From Symsagittifera roscoffensis (Eukaryota; Xenacoelomorpha; Acoela; Convolutidae), in contig NC_087065.1 of assembly GCF_963678635.1 (NCBI RefSeq), positions 45,419,919-45,483,918 of the forward strand: DNA of 64,000 bases, written 5' to 3'. Positions 24,501-34,021 of this stretch are shown in pieces. A program made the translations under genes and the position numbers. Within the stretch, counting starts at the first letter, position 1; every line of letters starts with the position of its first letter. Under the pieces are notes generated by a model, which ran no database searches, was not told where the DNA came from, and saw only the letters and a list, made by a program, of their open reading frames with translations.

Positions 24501-25130
24501 GTTGAGTTTAGTCCCGCCATGAGAATGGGTGGCACCATCGCTATATCAGTCAACATTTTGTCGGTGCCAGGCAATTGATAATCACCTTGTCCCAAATACA
24601 TGACCTCTTCGACTCGTTTCCTTTTCGCTGAGTTAACAGCTTTCATCGATATCTCCGAATCCACCTTCGTCTTTCCGACTCTCCACGGTATCACTCTGCT
24701 GCCTAACTTCATTTTCATCGCATTGATCTTATCAATCACCAATTTTGATAGCATCGTCCCTCTCCTGGTTCTTGACAGATACACCACCTCTCCTTTATCG
24801 TCCTGTGGTGTCATCTTGATGGGAGAATTCGCTTCACTTTCATCAGTAGCCGAGTCGATCAACAACTCACTCAGTCTCCCTTCACACTCATCAAGCTTGT
24901 CAAGGACTTCTCTCATCAAGGGTTCGTTGAGACCCGTTTTCAGAATGGACTGGGTCCCATAGCTCCGAACCACTGTCCAGACTTCTTCCATGAGCGCCAC
25001 TCTGTCCAATTTGCATCCCGTCCTACTCTCGTGGTCTCGATGATGTACTTCCCATTCTTCTTCGGGCAGCGTTCCCAAGAAAGGTACTCTGGCTGAGGCC
25101 TCTATTCTTCTCCTTCTAGGTGATTCCATG
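21511..25130 (-). pseudogene. Giant-element last ORF: ~1,200-codon protein of unknown function (one frameshift)
   Basis: The start is taken at the ATG at 25130 (MESPRRRRIEASARVPFLG), 15 bases after the stop of the preceding ORF. The first ~390 codons run to 23957; the frame then changes near 24040-24060 and continues as an uninterrupted ~840-codon frame to 21511. Notable parts of the latter are a Cys/Gly-rich stretch CLAEVCGLEGHVCGGLDC, HGGTEVNLVTALGFHSMFG, and a Cys-rich, Glu-rich C-terminus (CRNRESNVDPLPCC, then acidic residues). No membrane span, signal peptide or enzyme motif that I can name is visible, so an envelope-type fusion protein is not supported. The length of the open frame in an otherwise damaged element argues it was a real protein. 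Function unknown. Confidence 0.6.
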
Positions 25131-25145
25131 AGGATTATTTGGTCG

Positions 25146-28100
25146 TTATTCCTTGAATTGCCAGGAGAGCATTTCCATAAAGGCTGACGGAGGCTCCAGT
25201 GTCGAGATGCCTTCATCCGCTGGCTCCGTCGTCTCCAACGTATCTGCGTTGTTCTCAAGATCACTGAAGATATTGAAATCCAGGCTGGATGCTCCTCCTG
25301 TCGATGCCCTGTCGTCTTCCCCACCAGCTTGACATGCATCTTGTTGCATGGGTTCTTCAGTTTGACGGCTTCCTCCCTGTCCGCCATCTCCTTCTGACTT
25401 ATCCTTCTTTGAGCTCGAGGGTCCTTGCTTATCATTGTCGGTTCCTTCCGGAAACTTCGGTATTATCAATATACCGGCCGATCTATCTTCCTCTTCTCCA
25501 TGGACCACTTTGATTTCCTCGCAGCCGAAGGGTGCTAGGAAGGTTCTCGCCTGCAGTGTTCCTCCCACTTTCAACTCCGGTTTTACACTAGTCAGGATCA
25601 AGGAGGCTCTGCCTCTCATCTTCATCGGAGCTAAGCCTAATCCCGTCCATTCCTCGTCAAATCATCCAGGCTTGGGAGTCGCGGCGTTGCTTATTCGCCT
25701 TCTCGTCCTGCCTCTCATCTTCATCGGAGCTAAGCCTAATCCCGTCCATTCCTCGTCAAATCTTCCAGGCTTGGGAGTCGCGGCGTTGCTTATTCGCTTT
25801 CTCGTCGCTTGATCCGTATATGCAAATCGTGTGTATTGTAACACGGCGGCATTTCTCCCTACAAAGTATGGATCCATCGTTCCCACGAAATTACCTACTC
25901 TCCTTTCATTGGTTTCGAATGCTCTCAACCTAGGAGTTTGTACCACGGAGACTGCTCCGAGCAACATCCTTCTTATCAGAGGGAATTCAGGGATTGACTC
26001 CGGCAGCTTCTCGTAATCAGCCCAGCCCTTTTTCTCTTCTCTCACTTTATGATATGCTGCAGTGAGACGAGGCACTCTGGTTATTTCACCATTCGTTTTA
26101 TCATAGAGTCTCAGATTCCAAAGCTTCGGAAACACTTCGATGTGTCCTCTTTCTACTTCTCCCATGCGATCACGGAAGTGATCGTCAAAATTGATGACTG
26201 ACATCTCTGGCTCCGATATTTTCGTAAATAACAGATCTTCACTCATGAGCTCCCGCAATGTGTGCTGTTCACACCAATTCAGTGTACTACCGTCCACTGC
26301 TGATATGAGGTTCAGGTGCAGCACCGACCTCCTATAGGCCTCCACCTTAACGTCAGGGAACGCAAACGTGACTGCTGGTCCATAGATCACTGTCACAAAC
26401 TCCGTGACTCCTCTGATCAGCGCTAAGGGATCGGTTCTCATAGCCAAGCTCAGATCGGTTAACAGGAGCATGCCTTCAACATGTCGTCTAACATCTTCCT
26501 CTCTTTCAATAGTCTCGTCTTCTCCCGTTCCAAAGCGATTTTGTTGTAAGAGATATTGGATAAGAGTGTGTCTCAGGTCTCTTATCTAATTCCACGAGTC
26601 CGTGGATTTCTTCATGTCTAAGTTCCTCACTCTCTCTCTCTCATCTGCTCTGGACAACGTGTCAATGTCATTAGTCCTCCCAAGTTTCCGTGGGTAATCG
26701 CAATCAATGTCAGAAGTCCATCTAACCGCAGGTTCTGGATTCCTTCGGTGAGCAGCATCACCGGTCCTTTCACGAAACCCTCTGCTCCAAATGTCATTAA
26801 CAAGGCTATTAGTTCCACTATTGACACTTCCACTACTGCGTGGAGGAATTCTTTTATCAAGTAATGCGAGAATTTCGGGTAGACTTTTGCCAAGAAGGAC
26901 GCGGTCCATCCGGCTCCCAACCCTTCCAGCATGCTGTCTGTCCATTCAAAGCCCTCCTGTCCCTTCACTTCCTGGGTCCAGAAGGTTTCCAGAGTAATCA
27001 GACACATTCTGTTCACAAATTCAGCGGTCTTTTCTCCAGCATTTTCCGCCAGGTTCACCTCCTTCAACAAGTAGGCATGGATCTTTGCGATCATCACAGG
27101 GCCTTGCTCAAAAGCATCTGCACCCAATGCCGCTACTCTAGGATTCAGGTGTAGCCACTGGTTGGCTTCCGGCTTGGTTCTCAAAACCATCGCCTCCAAA
27201 TGAGCTCTCGTCTCTAGTGAATTTTTCCTCCTCGTGTTTTCACCTGTCACTTCCATTGCTCGGAACCATAAGTCGTTGGACATCGCCGCGATCACTCGAT
27301 GGTCGTCGACTATTCCCGGTTTCAGTTTGAGCTGTCAACTGAAATTGGACAGTTCCAACCCCAGCACCTCTTCCAACACTAACATGTGTAGCGCATGGTC
27401 TTTGAATCCTCTCATCGCGTTTGAGATATCTGACCACACTGCAGGTAGTTCAGCCTTGAGTGGCCTCAGGTTCTCCATCTCTATCATGCGATTCGGGGCT
27501 GATATGATCACATCATATTTTCTTTCCGAAAGCAAGGTCACAATCGCATACACAAATTTCAGTCCATCCGGGAGATGTGCATACCCCGGAGACAACGCGA
27601 ATACTATTCACGGTGTCACTTTGGTGAAAGACCCCTCCTTCGTCGCATCCACCACTTCACCCATCGACTCAAGGATATCTTTTATCGTTGGCCACACAGC
27701 GTTCTCTGCCGTTGTAGGATCTCTCAGTCTGCTCAGAAAACCTCTACTGTGTAGATGGTCATTGATGCCAGCAAACACGATCGTAATTGGGTTCATGTCC
27801 GTCTGCCTTTGTACCCCTATAGCCAGAGATATCGATTGCAGTAGGTCCAGGTCGACCGCTGCCAATATTATGACGTCCGACCAAAACAGAGACTTGGAGG
27901 TGTACACGAAATCTGAATTCGCTACTATCATAATCTTGGCCTTCGTCATTTCTACTTTGTCATAGGCGGCGAAGATGGTCTCATCTTTCTTTATCGCTTT
28001 CAATCCGCCGTACCTTTGGACATCACCATCCTTATTCACTAGTTGTGGGTATATTCTCTCCTTCACATGACCAGAGGGTGAGCTTACTTGCCTGAACATC

Positions 28101-28408
28101 TTCACATGTTGTCCGATCGGCGCCCTTGTCACTAGAAATCTTCCAGGTCTCTCTTCTCGATTCCCTTCATCATGATTCATTCTCACGGTTTGCAATCGTC
28201 TCGCCTTCACTGGTTCCATTGTGTTGTTAGAGGGCAGTCCCTCTAGGTCAGCAAATCTCAAGGCCGTCGTGGAGCTGAAATTTATGCTAGCGGCTATCAA
28301 CCAGTCTACGCCGGTTATCGAGTACAATCTGCTGACGGATAGCGTCGCTCCATTCAGCATCCTCCTTGCATATTCGATGAAGCTTACCCTCTGGAGATCC
28401 AGCTTCAT
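25146..28408 (-). pseudogene. Giant-element ORF of ~1,090 codons, unknown; possible second SGNH-like domain
   Basis: It starts at an ATG overlapping the previous stop (TAATG at 28410-28406). One frame runs 28408-26640 with in-frame TGA at 27608 and 27335, shifts within a (GA)n run near 26635-26650, then runs to 25146 with a TGA at 25662. The segment TIVFAGINDHLHSRG (G-I-N-D at 27769-27758) sits after a hydrophobic strand and resembles block III (GxND) of SGNH hydrolases. It is followed by VFALSPGYAHLPDG and KYDVIISAPNR, reminiscent of later strands of that fold. No clear GDS or D-x-x-H partner was found, so this would be a degenerate or non-catalytic relative. The C-terminal ~160 residues are Glu/Ser/Asp-rich. 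Role unknown. Confidence 0.55.
25612..25810 (-). repeat. In-frame 99-bp (33-codon) tandem duplication
   Basis: 'cttgggagtcgcggcg' occurs at 25671 and 25770, exactly 99 bases apart, within two near-identical copies encoding FDEEWTGLGLAPMKMRGR. The two copies differ at a codon that is AGA in one and TGA in the other, so the stop at 25662 arose after or during the duplication. Confidence 0.9.
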
Positions 28409-29314
28409 TAGCTCGTCTTTGTATTATGCCAGGGAGACGGTATGGGTCTTGACCACATCAACGAGCCTCTGCCCGGGCGTCTCTTCTCTCGACTGGTACT
28501 TGTCGTCTCCGATCTCGTGTCCAATCTAGACGTGCCAGCTGTCTCTTCGATTGGGTTGACAGGTCCTATTCTTCTCCTAGGATGGATGGTCCTCCTCATC
28601 GGCGCTTCTCCCAATCGATCCTGTACGCCTGTCCTTTGACCTGGTTCGCTGGAGCTCTGTTGTCTGTAGTTCGTGACGGTCGGAACCGTCCCCAAGCGTG
28701 TTTCCAGGCTAGGAGGCACAAAGGTAGTAATCACCGCGTCACTCGCTGTTCCTTCTTCCTTCAGCACTCCTGTGTCAAAGAGTTCAGCCTCTAGTTCGTC
28801 CAACCGCTCTTGGAAGACTCGATTCAACCAAGCTTGTCCTTCGATACTGTCGAAGTGGATGCCGTCCGTGGTCAGTCTGGCCTGATCCGTAGCTCTCAAC
28901 TCATGTTCGATGTCCATGAGGATCATTCTTCCGGCGTTCCGACTTGCGAGGTTCCTGAAGATGTTATTTCACCTGATGACTCCCTCGTTGTGCCTTCTTC
29001 CTGCTGCTGTCAATCTTCTCGTGTTCATTGGCACAGTGCAAACGGTCAGTACCGCGCAATTGAATTTCTGCCAGAGGGTAGTAAACAAACACACCATCAT
29101 TGACTCCCATAGTGCTTCCTGCTCATCTGAACCTCTGGAGATGTCATTCGTCCCAACCAGGATCATCACATTGGGGATCCTCCCTGGATTCATCAGCTCC
29201 ACCATTCGATATAACTGGGCTATCGTCGCGCCTCTAAAGGCCATCACCGTGGTGACCCACGAGGTCCTCAAATTCGATAGTACTCTGACCAGGCTGTCTC
29301 CCAGTATCAGATGA
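28408..29314 (-). pseudogene. SGNH/GDSL-type hydrolase encoded by the giant element (one stop)
   Basis: The three diagnostic blocks of the SGNH esterase family are visible in order. Block I is HLILGDSLVRVLSN with the nucleophile Ser (GDS codons at 29301-29293). Block III is VMILVGTND (GTND at 29154-29143). Block V is TDGIHFDSIEGQ (28866-28846) with Asp and His of the triad. A TGA at 28969-28971 interrupts the frame between blocks III and V. No ATG lies in frame between the end of the upstream coiled-coil ORF and block I, so the start, or its link to the upstream ORF, is lost or obscured. The last ~100 residues after block V are basic and Pro/Ser-rich. Esterases of this fold occur in CR1-type LINE ORF1 proteins; finding one in a Ty3 element is unusual. 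Confidence 0.75.
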
Positions 29315-29355
29315 GATGTCCCCAGTGGTGGTTGCTGCAGGTTTACTGCAGGGCT

Positions 29356-30558
29356 TCAAGTCGCTCGATTGAAGCAAGCTCTCGGATCTGTCTCCGGAAC
29401 TCCCGTGAAATTATATTTCAATTGATTGTTCTTTTGTACGTCTATTATGCGAGACAATTTCTTCGCTGGCATCTTCTGTATTCTTCTCTCTGGGGCCTTC
29501 GAGCTCCCCATGAGTGACGGCACGTCACTTATCCCCTGTCTGATCACGGTCTGGGAGAGTCGTACTCTGCCCGCGTCGTCGATCGTTCCATAGGTCACCC
29601 CGGAACCTGGCGCATTCTTGTTGGCGACCAGTCGTCCAGCTGTCTCTATCAGCTTCCTCACCGTTTGTTCCACGACGGGGTCACCCAAGGTGTCACTAGG
29701 GTCCGGGATCGCTACTCTATTCGTCTCTGTCGAGAGCCGTGTCTCCGTTGTTTGACTCATTTCTCGAGGCGTCAAGAGCTCCATCGGGGACTGCCCACGA
29801 GGAATATTCCTTCCAGGTATCACTTTCTCCACGGCCGTTGTCAACGCCATCTGTTCCGATTGCTCTTTGTAGTCCTGCCTCAAGCGCTCAATTTCTTGAC
29901 CCTGCTTTTTGTTGCAGTCTTCGAACAATTTTCTCCACATGTCTCGATCGTCCTCCATCTTGAGCATGCTTTTGGTCATCTCGTCCAGCTCCTTCTTTGT
30001 ACTTTCCAGTTCATCCTTCATCTCATCCAGATCTTGCATGGTTTGGTTCGTCTGAACCTTCTGTCCTACTTTCGCCCTCTTTGGTGGCACAGCTGCTCTC
30101 AGTGGTGAACCAGACGAGGCAGCCTCGCTGTTCATCTCCTGATGCATTCTCATCAGCCCTGGTTGGGGCTTGGAGGGCATAGGCATCTCACCTGATTGGT
30201 AAGTCCTAGAATTTCCCAATCCAGGCTCATTCGCCAAGTCACTCTCTGAGAGAGCCCCGTTTCTCCACCTCATCACTCTCATGTTCGGGCGGTCTAGTAC
30301 TCCCCTCTCTCCATATGCTGCCGTCAACAGGACTTCCGTGGGGCGGTCCCCACGGTTGTCATGCCCCAAGATGTTGATCAGGGCGGTCAGCAACATGACT
30401 ACCTCTGGGTCCTCCAGAGCGAAGTCTCGATCGATCAGCCGACGATAGATCGCATCTATCATCGGTCCTACATATGCCTCTGCCAGGTCCATCAATTCAT
30501 CCAATTTGAAATTGTCCATACTGTTCTTCAGATTTGATTTGATTCGATTCGATTCCAA
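29356..30558 (-). CDS. Coiled-coil protein of the giant element (400 aa), function unknown
   Basis: An open frame from ATG at 30558; a second ATG 13 codons on (MDNFKLDELMDLAEAYVGPM) is the alternative start. Residues ~15-65 are helical and acidic. Residues ~175-245 form a Glu/Lys/Met-rich coiled coil (DEMKDELESTKKELDEMTKS and so on). Residues ~245-360 are basic and Ser/Thr-rich. The last ~17 codons read through a G-run where an alternative frame would continue the helical, charged pattern, so a one-base frameshift near 29400 is likely at the C-terminus. It is the first gene of the downstream block after a non-coding gap, a position where other retroviruses place env, but it has no signal peptide or membrane span. 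A structural or nucleic-acid-binding role is only a guess. Confidence 0.6.
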   Translation of the reverse strand: MESNRIKSNLKNSMDNFKLDELMDLAEAYVGPMIDAIYRRLIDRDFALEDPEVVMLLTALINILGHDNRGDRPTEVLLTAAYGERGVLDRPNMRVMRWRNGALSESDLANEPGLGNSRTYQSGEMPMPSKPQPGLMRMHQEMNSEAASSGSPLRAAVPPKRAKVGQKVQTNQTMQDLDEMKDELESTKKELDEMTKSMLKMEDDRDMWRKLFEDCNKKQGQEIERLRQDYKEQSEQMALTTAVEKVIPGRNIPRGQSPMELLTPREMSQTTETRLSTETNRVAIPDPSDTLGDPVVEQTVRKLIETAGRLVANKNAPGSGVTYGTIDDAGRVRLSQTVIRQGISDVPSLMGSSKAPERRIQKMPAKKLSRIIDVQKNNQLKYNFTGVPETDPRACFNRAT

Positions 30559-30919
30559 GGTTTTGACTCAAGTGAGTAAATAAATGATCAATCAGGATCT
30601 AGAAAAGGAGTCACAAATATCACACTTGTCAGTCTCACTTTAACATATATCGTTAAAATTTGCTTAAAAGCAGTTCAGATAAAAAGATATTTATCCTAAA
30701 ATTTATTAAAATCAATCGGTCTCTAAAATTTTGGAATTCGACCTAAGATTGGACAGTCCAAACTTTGGATCTATTCCTAAGATCGTCATTCAGTTGTTCA
30801 TGGTCATCAACCCCTTCTTACCCCACGATCTTAATAACATAACACATAACATAACATAGCACACATATCACACATTACATACAACTTAGTCTTTAGCCTA
30901 ACACCCTCTCGCACGTCAC
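30559..30919 (-). other. Non-coding gap between the two gene blocks of the giant element
   Basis: About 360 AT-rich bases with no frame, between the macro-like ORF and the coiled-coil ORF. It contains GGACAGTCC at 30751-30759 and repeated 'ataacataacacataaca' near 30835-30860. It could hold a splice acceptor or a second promoter for the downstream genes; nothing decisive is visible. Confidence 0.55.
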
Positions 30920-31414
30920 TCAGCCTATACTTAAGTAATATTTCTTATGTAAATATACTTGTATATTAGTATCAGAGAATATCACGTGTACAAGCGCGTA
31001 CAATTCCCGAGGATGCAGTCGTCCTCTGTTTGGATCGTACACTGGAAGCGAGAGTTCCTTCACGTCCATTTCCACGAGGAAGTCCCTCAGCCTCGTCAAG
31101 GACAAGACTAGGTTCTCTGGGTCCACGTGCTGCTTCTCCGTCGCCCTCGTTACCAAGAAGCATAGGTATTTTCCCGGTATCTGCGACGCCGCCGGAGGTA
31201 AGGCCGCTACACCCCCTATCCCTGGTCTTTGCTTCCAAAGGAATTCCACGTTTTTGTATTCTCTCTTAAAATCTGCCGCTAACGCTGTCCTAAATCTCAT
31301 GTCTGCTGTGATTGCTATTTCACATGTTCTATTTGTGAGTATGAAATCACTGTTTGTTAGTATTATGTTACTTGAATATTCATTTGGTAAGTTAAAATAT
31401 GACTCAACTACCAC
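30920..31414 (-). pseudogene. Macro-domain-like ORF of the giant element
   Basis: The open frame begins at a GTG that overlaps the end of the upstream ORF by 11 bases (stop at 31404) and has no early ATG. Residues ~33-55, EIAITADMRFRTALAADFKR, resemble the macro-domain N-terminal motif 'iahcVsaDlrmgkGiA..Fk..f'. PGIGGVAALP and KYLCFLVTRATEKQH follow, then LVLSLTRLRDFLVEMDVKEL and an SLPVYDP strand where functional macro domains have a Gly-rich ADP-ribose loop ('mPriGcGldgl'). Here most of those glycines are missing. The order and spacing of strands fit the fold, but ligand-binding residues look degraded. How translation reaches it (frameshift or splicing) is unclear. Confidence 0.5.
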
Positions 31415-31925
31415 CTATATCAGGTTTCTTAGGTTCTTCGCCTGTTTCTGCTTCTAAGTCTCCTGTTTCTCTTGCTACTCTTAATCTTTTTATTATCAAG
31501 TTTTCAGTGTGGGTAAGTCCTACCCCCACTCCCCGGACAAAATCATCCATCGACGTCCCCGTCGATCGCATACCGGGTATCAAGTCGAGGTTAGAAGCTG
31601 GAATGAGTAGTCGTCCTTCCTGGGCAGCCCAGGAAAGATCATCTCGTTCGGTCTTGATGTATTTCATGCTTTCACGATCTACGTCTTGAATCGTGACGCT
31701 GGTCCCCTCTGGGTCCGAGGTCATTTCGTTCAGCCACTCTAGGACACGCAGGTTTGTCAAGTCTTGTTCATATGACTGCTGTTGCTCGTCGTCGAATTCT
31801 ACCTCGGATTTCGACCGGTCGTCGACCCACTCATCATCGTGATCATCGACTATGTCTTGTGACACAGTTATTTCTTCTAGATCCACTACTTCCTCCACTA
31901 TCTTCTTCAGATCTATCCCATCCAC
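31404..31925 (-). pseudogene. Acidic C-terminal extension of pol
   Basis: In the same frame as the integrase C-terminal part, separated from it by a single TAG at 31941. The first ~60 residues are strongly acidic (DLEEITVSQDIVDDHDDEW and further Asp/Glu runs). The rest, including MDDFVRGVGVGLTHTENLII, has no recognised domain. It overlaps the macro-like frame by 11 bases. Confidence 0.5.
31529..31542 (-). repeat. Internal copy of the polypurine-tract motif
   Basis: Element-sense TTTTGTCCGGGGAG followed by TGGGGGTAGGA. It has the same core, TGTCCGGGGAG, as the tract at the 3' LTR. Confidence 0.7.
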
Positions 31926-31940
31926 TACAAAGTCGTCACC

Positions 31941-34021
31941 CTAAGGATTGTGTTTCTTTCTGGGTCTTGTCCCGTCCTTCTGACGAGTCTGTATCGTGAA
32001 CGGAAGATCCGGTTCCAAGTTCTTGGGCAACTCTATCTGTTCGGGATCCTGCCAATCCGCCTCTGCGTAGGGTAAGGTTTCATCGTCCGCTTCGATCACC
32101 TCGTTTGGATCCAGGTCCAGCGGTGTGTCCGTTCCTTCCTCCACGACTTCGTTTCCATCGTTCTTCTCCCTGGTGCCCTTCTCGTTGACCTCACAAGCAG
32201 GATCCATCATTAGATAATCCCCTTCTTCCATATCTGCAAGTATACACCAGTCTTCTGTCGATGGATTGAGTGGCTTGATGTTCTCGTAGTGGGCGGCTCG
32301 GCCAGTACTCAGTCTATAAAAGCGTCCCTCTTGGTGCACCTCTGTAATCATGAAGGGTCTCCTCGACTTTTTAGGAGCTTTTTCGTCCCTTTCGGTGGTA
32401 TAAAGTTCTGAAATACCCATACGTAGTCTCCCACCGAGTAAGCTTTTGCACCAGCTGCTTTCTTGTCGAATCTTTTCCTCTGCCTTGCCTGTGCTTGCTG
32501 AGTATTTCGTCTACACAAATCGTTCAACTCCTGTTGGCGTCTGATCACATCCCTCACGGAGACCTGTGGAGACGTTTTCTTTACCTCATACTCTGGGTAG
32601 AAGAAGGTTAAGGGTAAAGACTTCTCGTGTCCAGTTAGCATCATGTGTGGACTGACTCCGGTGGTGGAGTGTTGCGTGCTGTTATATGCTCCCATCACCT
32701 GTGGAAGGTATCTGTCCCAATCGGTCATGTACCTGGAACAATATACTCTCAGCATCGACACTAACGTCCTATTCTGTCTTTCCACTAAGCCATTCGTCTG
32801 AGGGTGGTATGTCGTGGAGTGAGCCTGAGCGACCTGTGAGCGTCTCATAAGCTCTTTCGTAAGCTCTCCTACAAAAGCTGTTCCATTGTCCGATTGAAAC
32901 GTCATCGGACAGCCATGTCTCGCTATCCACGTATTCATCAAGTGGTCGCATGTCTCTTCCGCCGAGGCAGTTATGCAGGGCACGGCCTCTGCATACTTCG
33001 TAAAATGATCTATCATGACCAACACCTGATTATAATCACTGTCTGTCATGCATATCTTCTGGTGATCTATCTGCACCACCTCATTGAATTCAGACGACTC
33101 GATCGATTGTAATGGAAATCACAACTTCCTTGGATCCTTGAGCTGTTGGCATGACAGACATGCTGTTACCCACTTCTCACATACCTTTTTCATTCCAGGC
33201 CACTCAAAGCGCTTCAGGATCCTCTGATATACTTTATCGATCCCCTGATGGCCCATCTGATCATGCGACCTGAATAATAGTTCTGTCTGATAGAGCTGCG
33301 GTAACACTATCGCGTTATACTTGTATAGGACTCTGTCTTCTTCTCTTCTTTTACAAGCCCCAATCCCGTCCTTGTTCAAATATAACCTCCCTTCCTTCTG
33401 CATGAAGTACTGTCTCAGGATGCGATAACTATCTTCCTCGAGGTCCTCTTTATCCGGAGAACCATTCTCTATCCACCTTTTCAGGTTGCTTGTCATGCGA
33501 TCATTTCTCTGCGCCCTTAGAAGATCCGAGAGACTGTATCTCGCCTTTAAGTACGTCTTCATGACCCTCATCTGACTATTCAGCTCGTTGGGCTGGTGTG
33601 TGTCTTCTTCCATCTTAACGCACCAAATCTTCGCCAACGGCTGTGTTTCTTGTTTAAACGGCTGAAGATCAGTCCTGACTACCTCTTTCTGCGGCAACAG
33701 ACTCATCGAACGTTTCGATACCGCTATTGTCTCCAAATCATCCGCCGCGTTGTCAAAGACTCTTTCGCTTAGTATAAGGTAGCGATCGCTGTCAGGATCC
33801 TGGTACACCTCTCTGTCCAGATCCCTTGCCCGAGTTTCCACTAGTAGCGTGTGGATTGCTAGTTCAGACAGTTCTGATCCCCAGCTCGAGTTCCTGTCTG
33901 AATAGGTGTCCATTCCTGAATTTCGGGAATTGTCATCCGTTGAAGAGGTTGTGCTGGAGACTGCACGCTCCTCCAGATCATGTCTGTGCCTTCTTCGCAT
34001 CCATCTGAACTCCCCGGACAA
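31941..34021 (-). pseudogene. Integrase of the giant Ty3/gypsy element
   Basis: Reading from 34021: an N-terminal spacer, then the zinc-binding region FRSHDQMGHQGIDKVYQ followed by CLSCQQ (His...Cys-x2-Cys). The catalytic core has VMIDHFTKYAEAV (first Asp), FQSDNGTAFVG (second Asp) and NGLVERQNRTL (Glu), so the DDE triad is intact in sequence. A TGA at 33119 separates the zinc domain from the core. Near 32350-32420 the frame shifts; the C-terminal GPY/F-like region RRPFMITEVHQEGRFYRLS continues in another frame to the TAG at 31941. The enzyme would insert the cDNA into the genome, but this copy cannot make it. Confidence 0.92.

Noticed and set aside
21511-25130. Envelope glycoprotein in the last ORF
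   Set aside because: No signal peptide, furin-like site followed by a fusion peptide, or C-terminal membrane anchor is visible.
29356-29414. Programmed -1 frameshift joining the coiled-coil ORF to the SGNH ORF
   Set aside because: No slippery heptamer is visible in the overlap and a one-base change in a G-run explains the frame mismatch.
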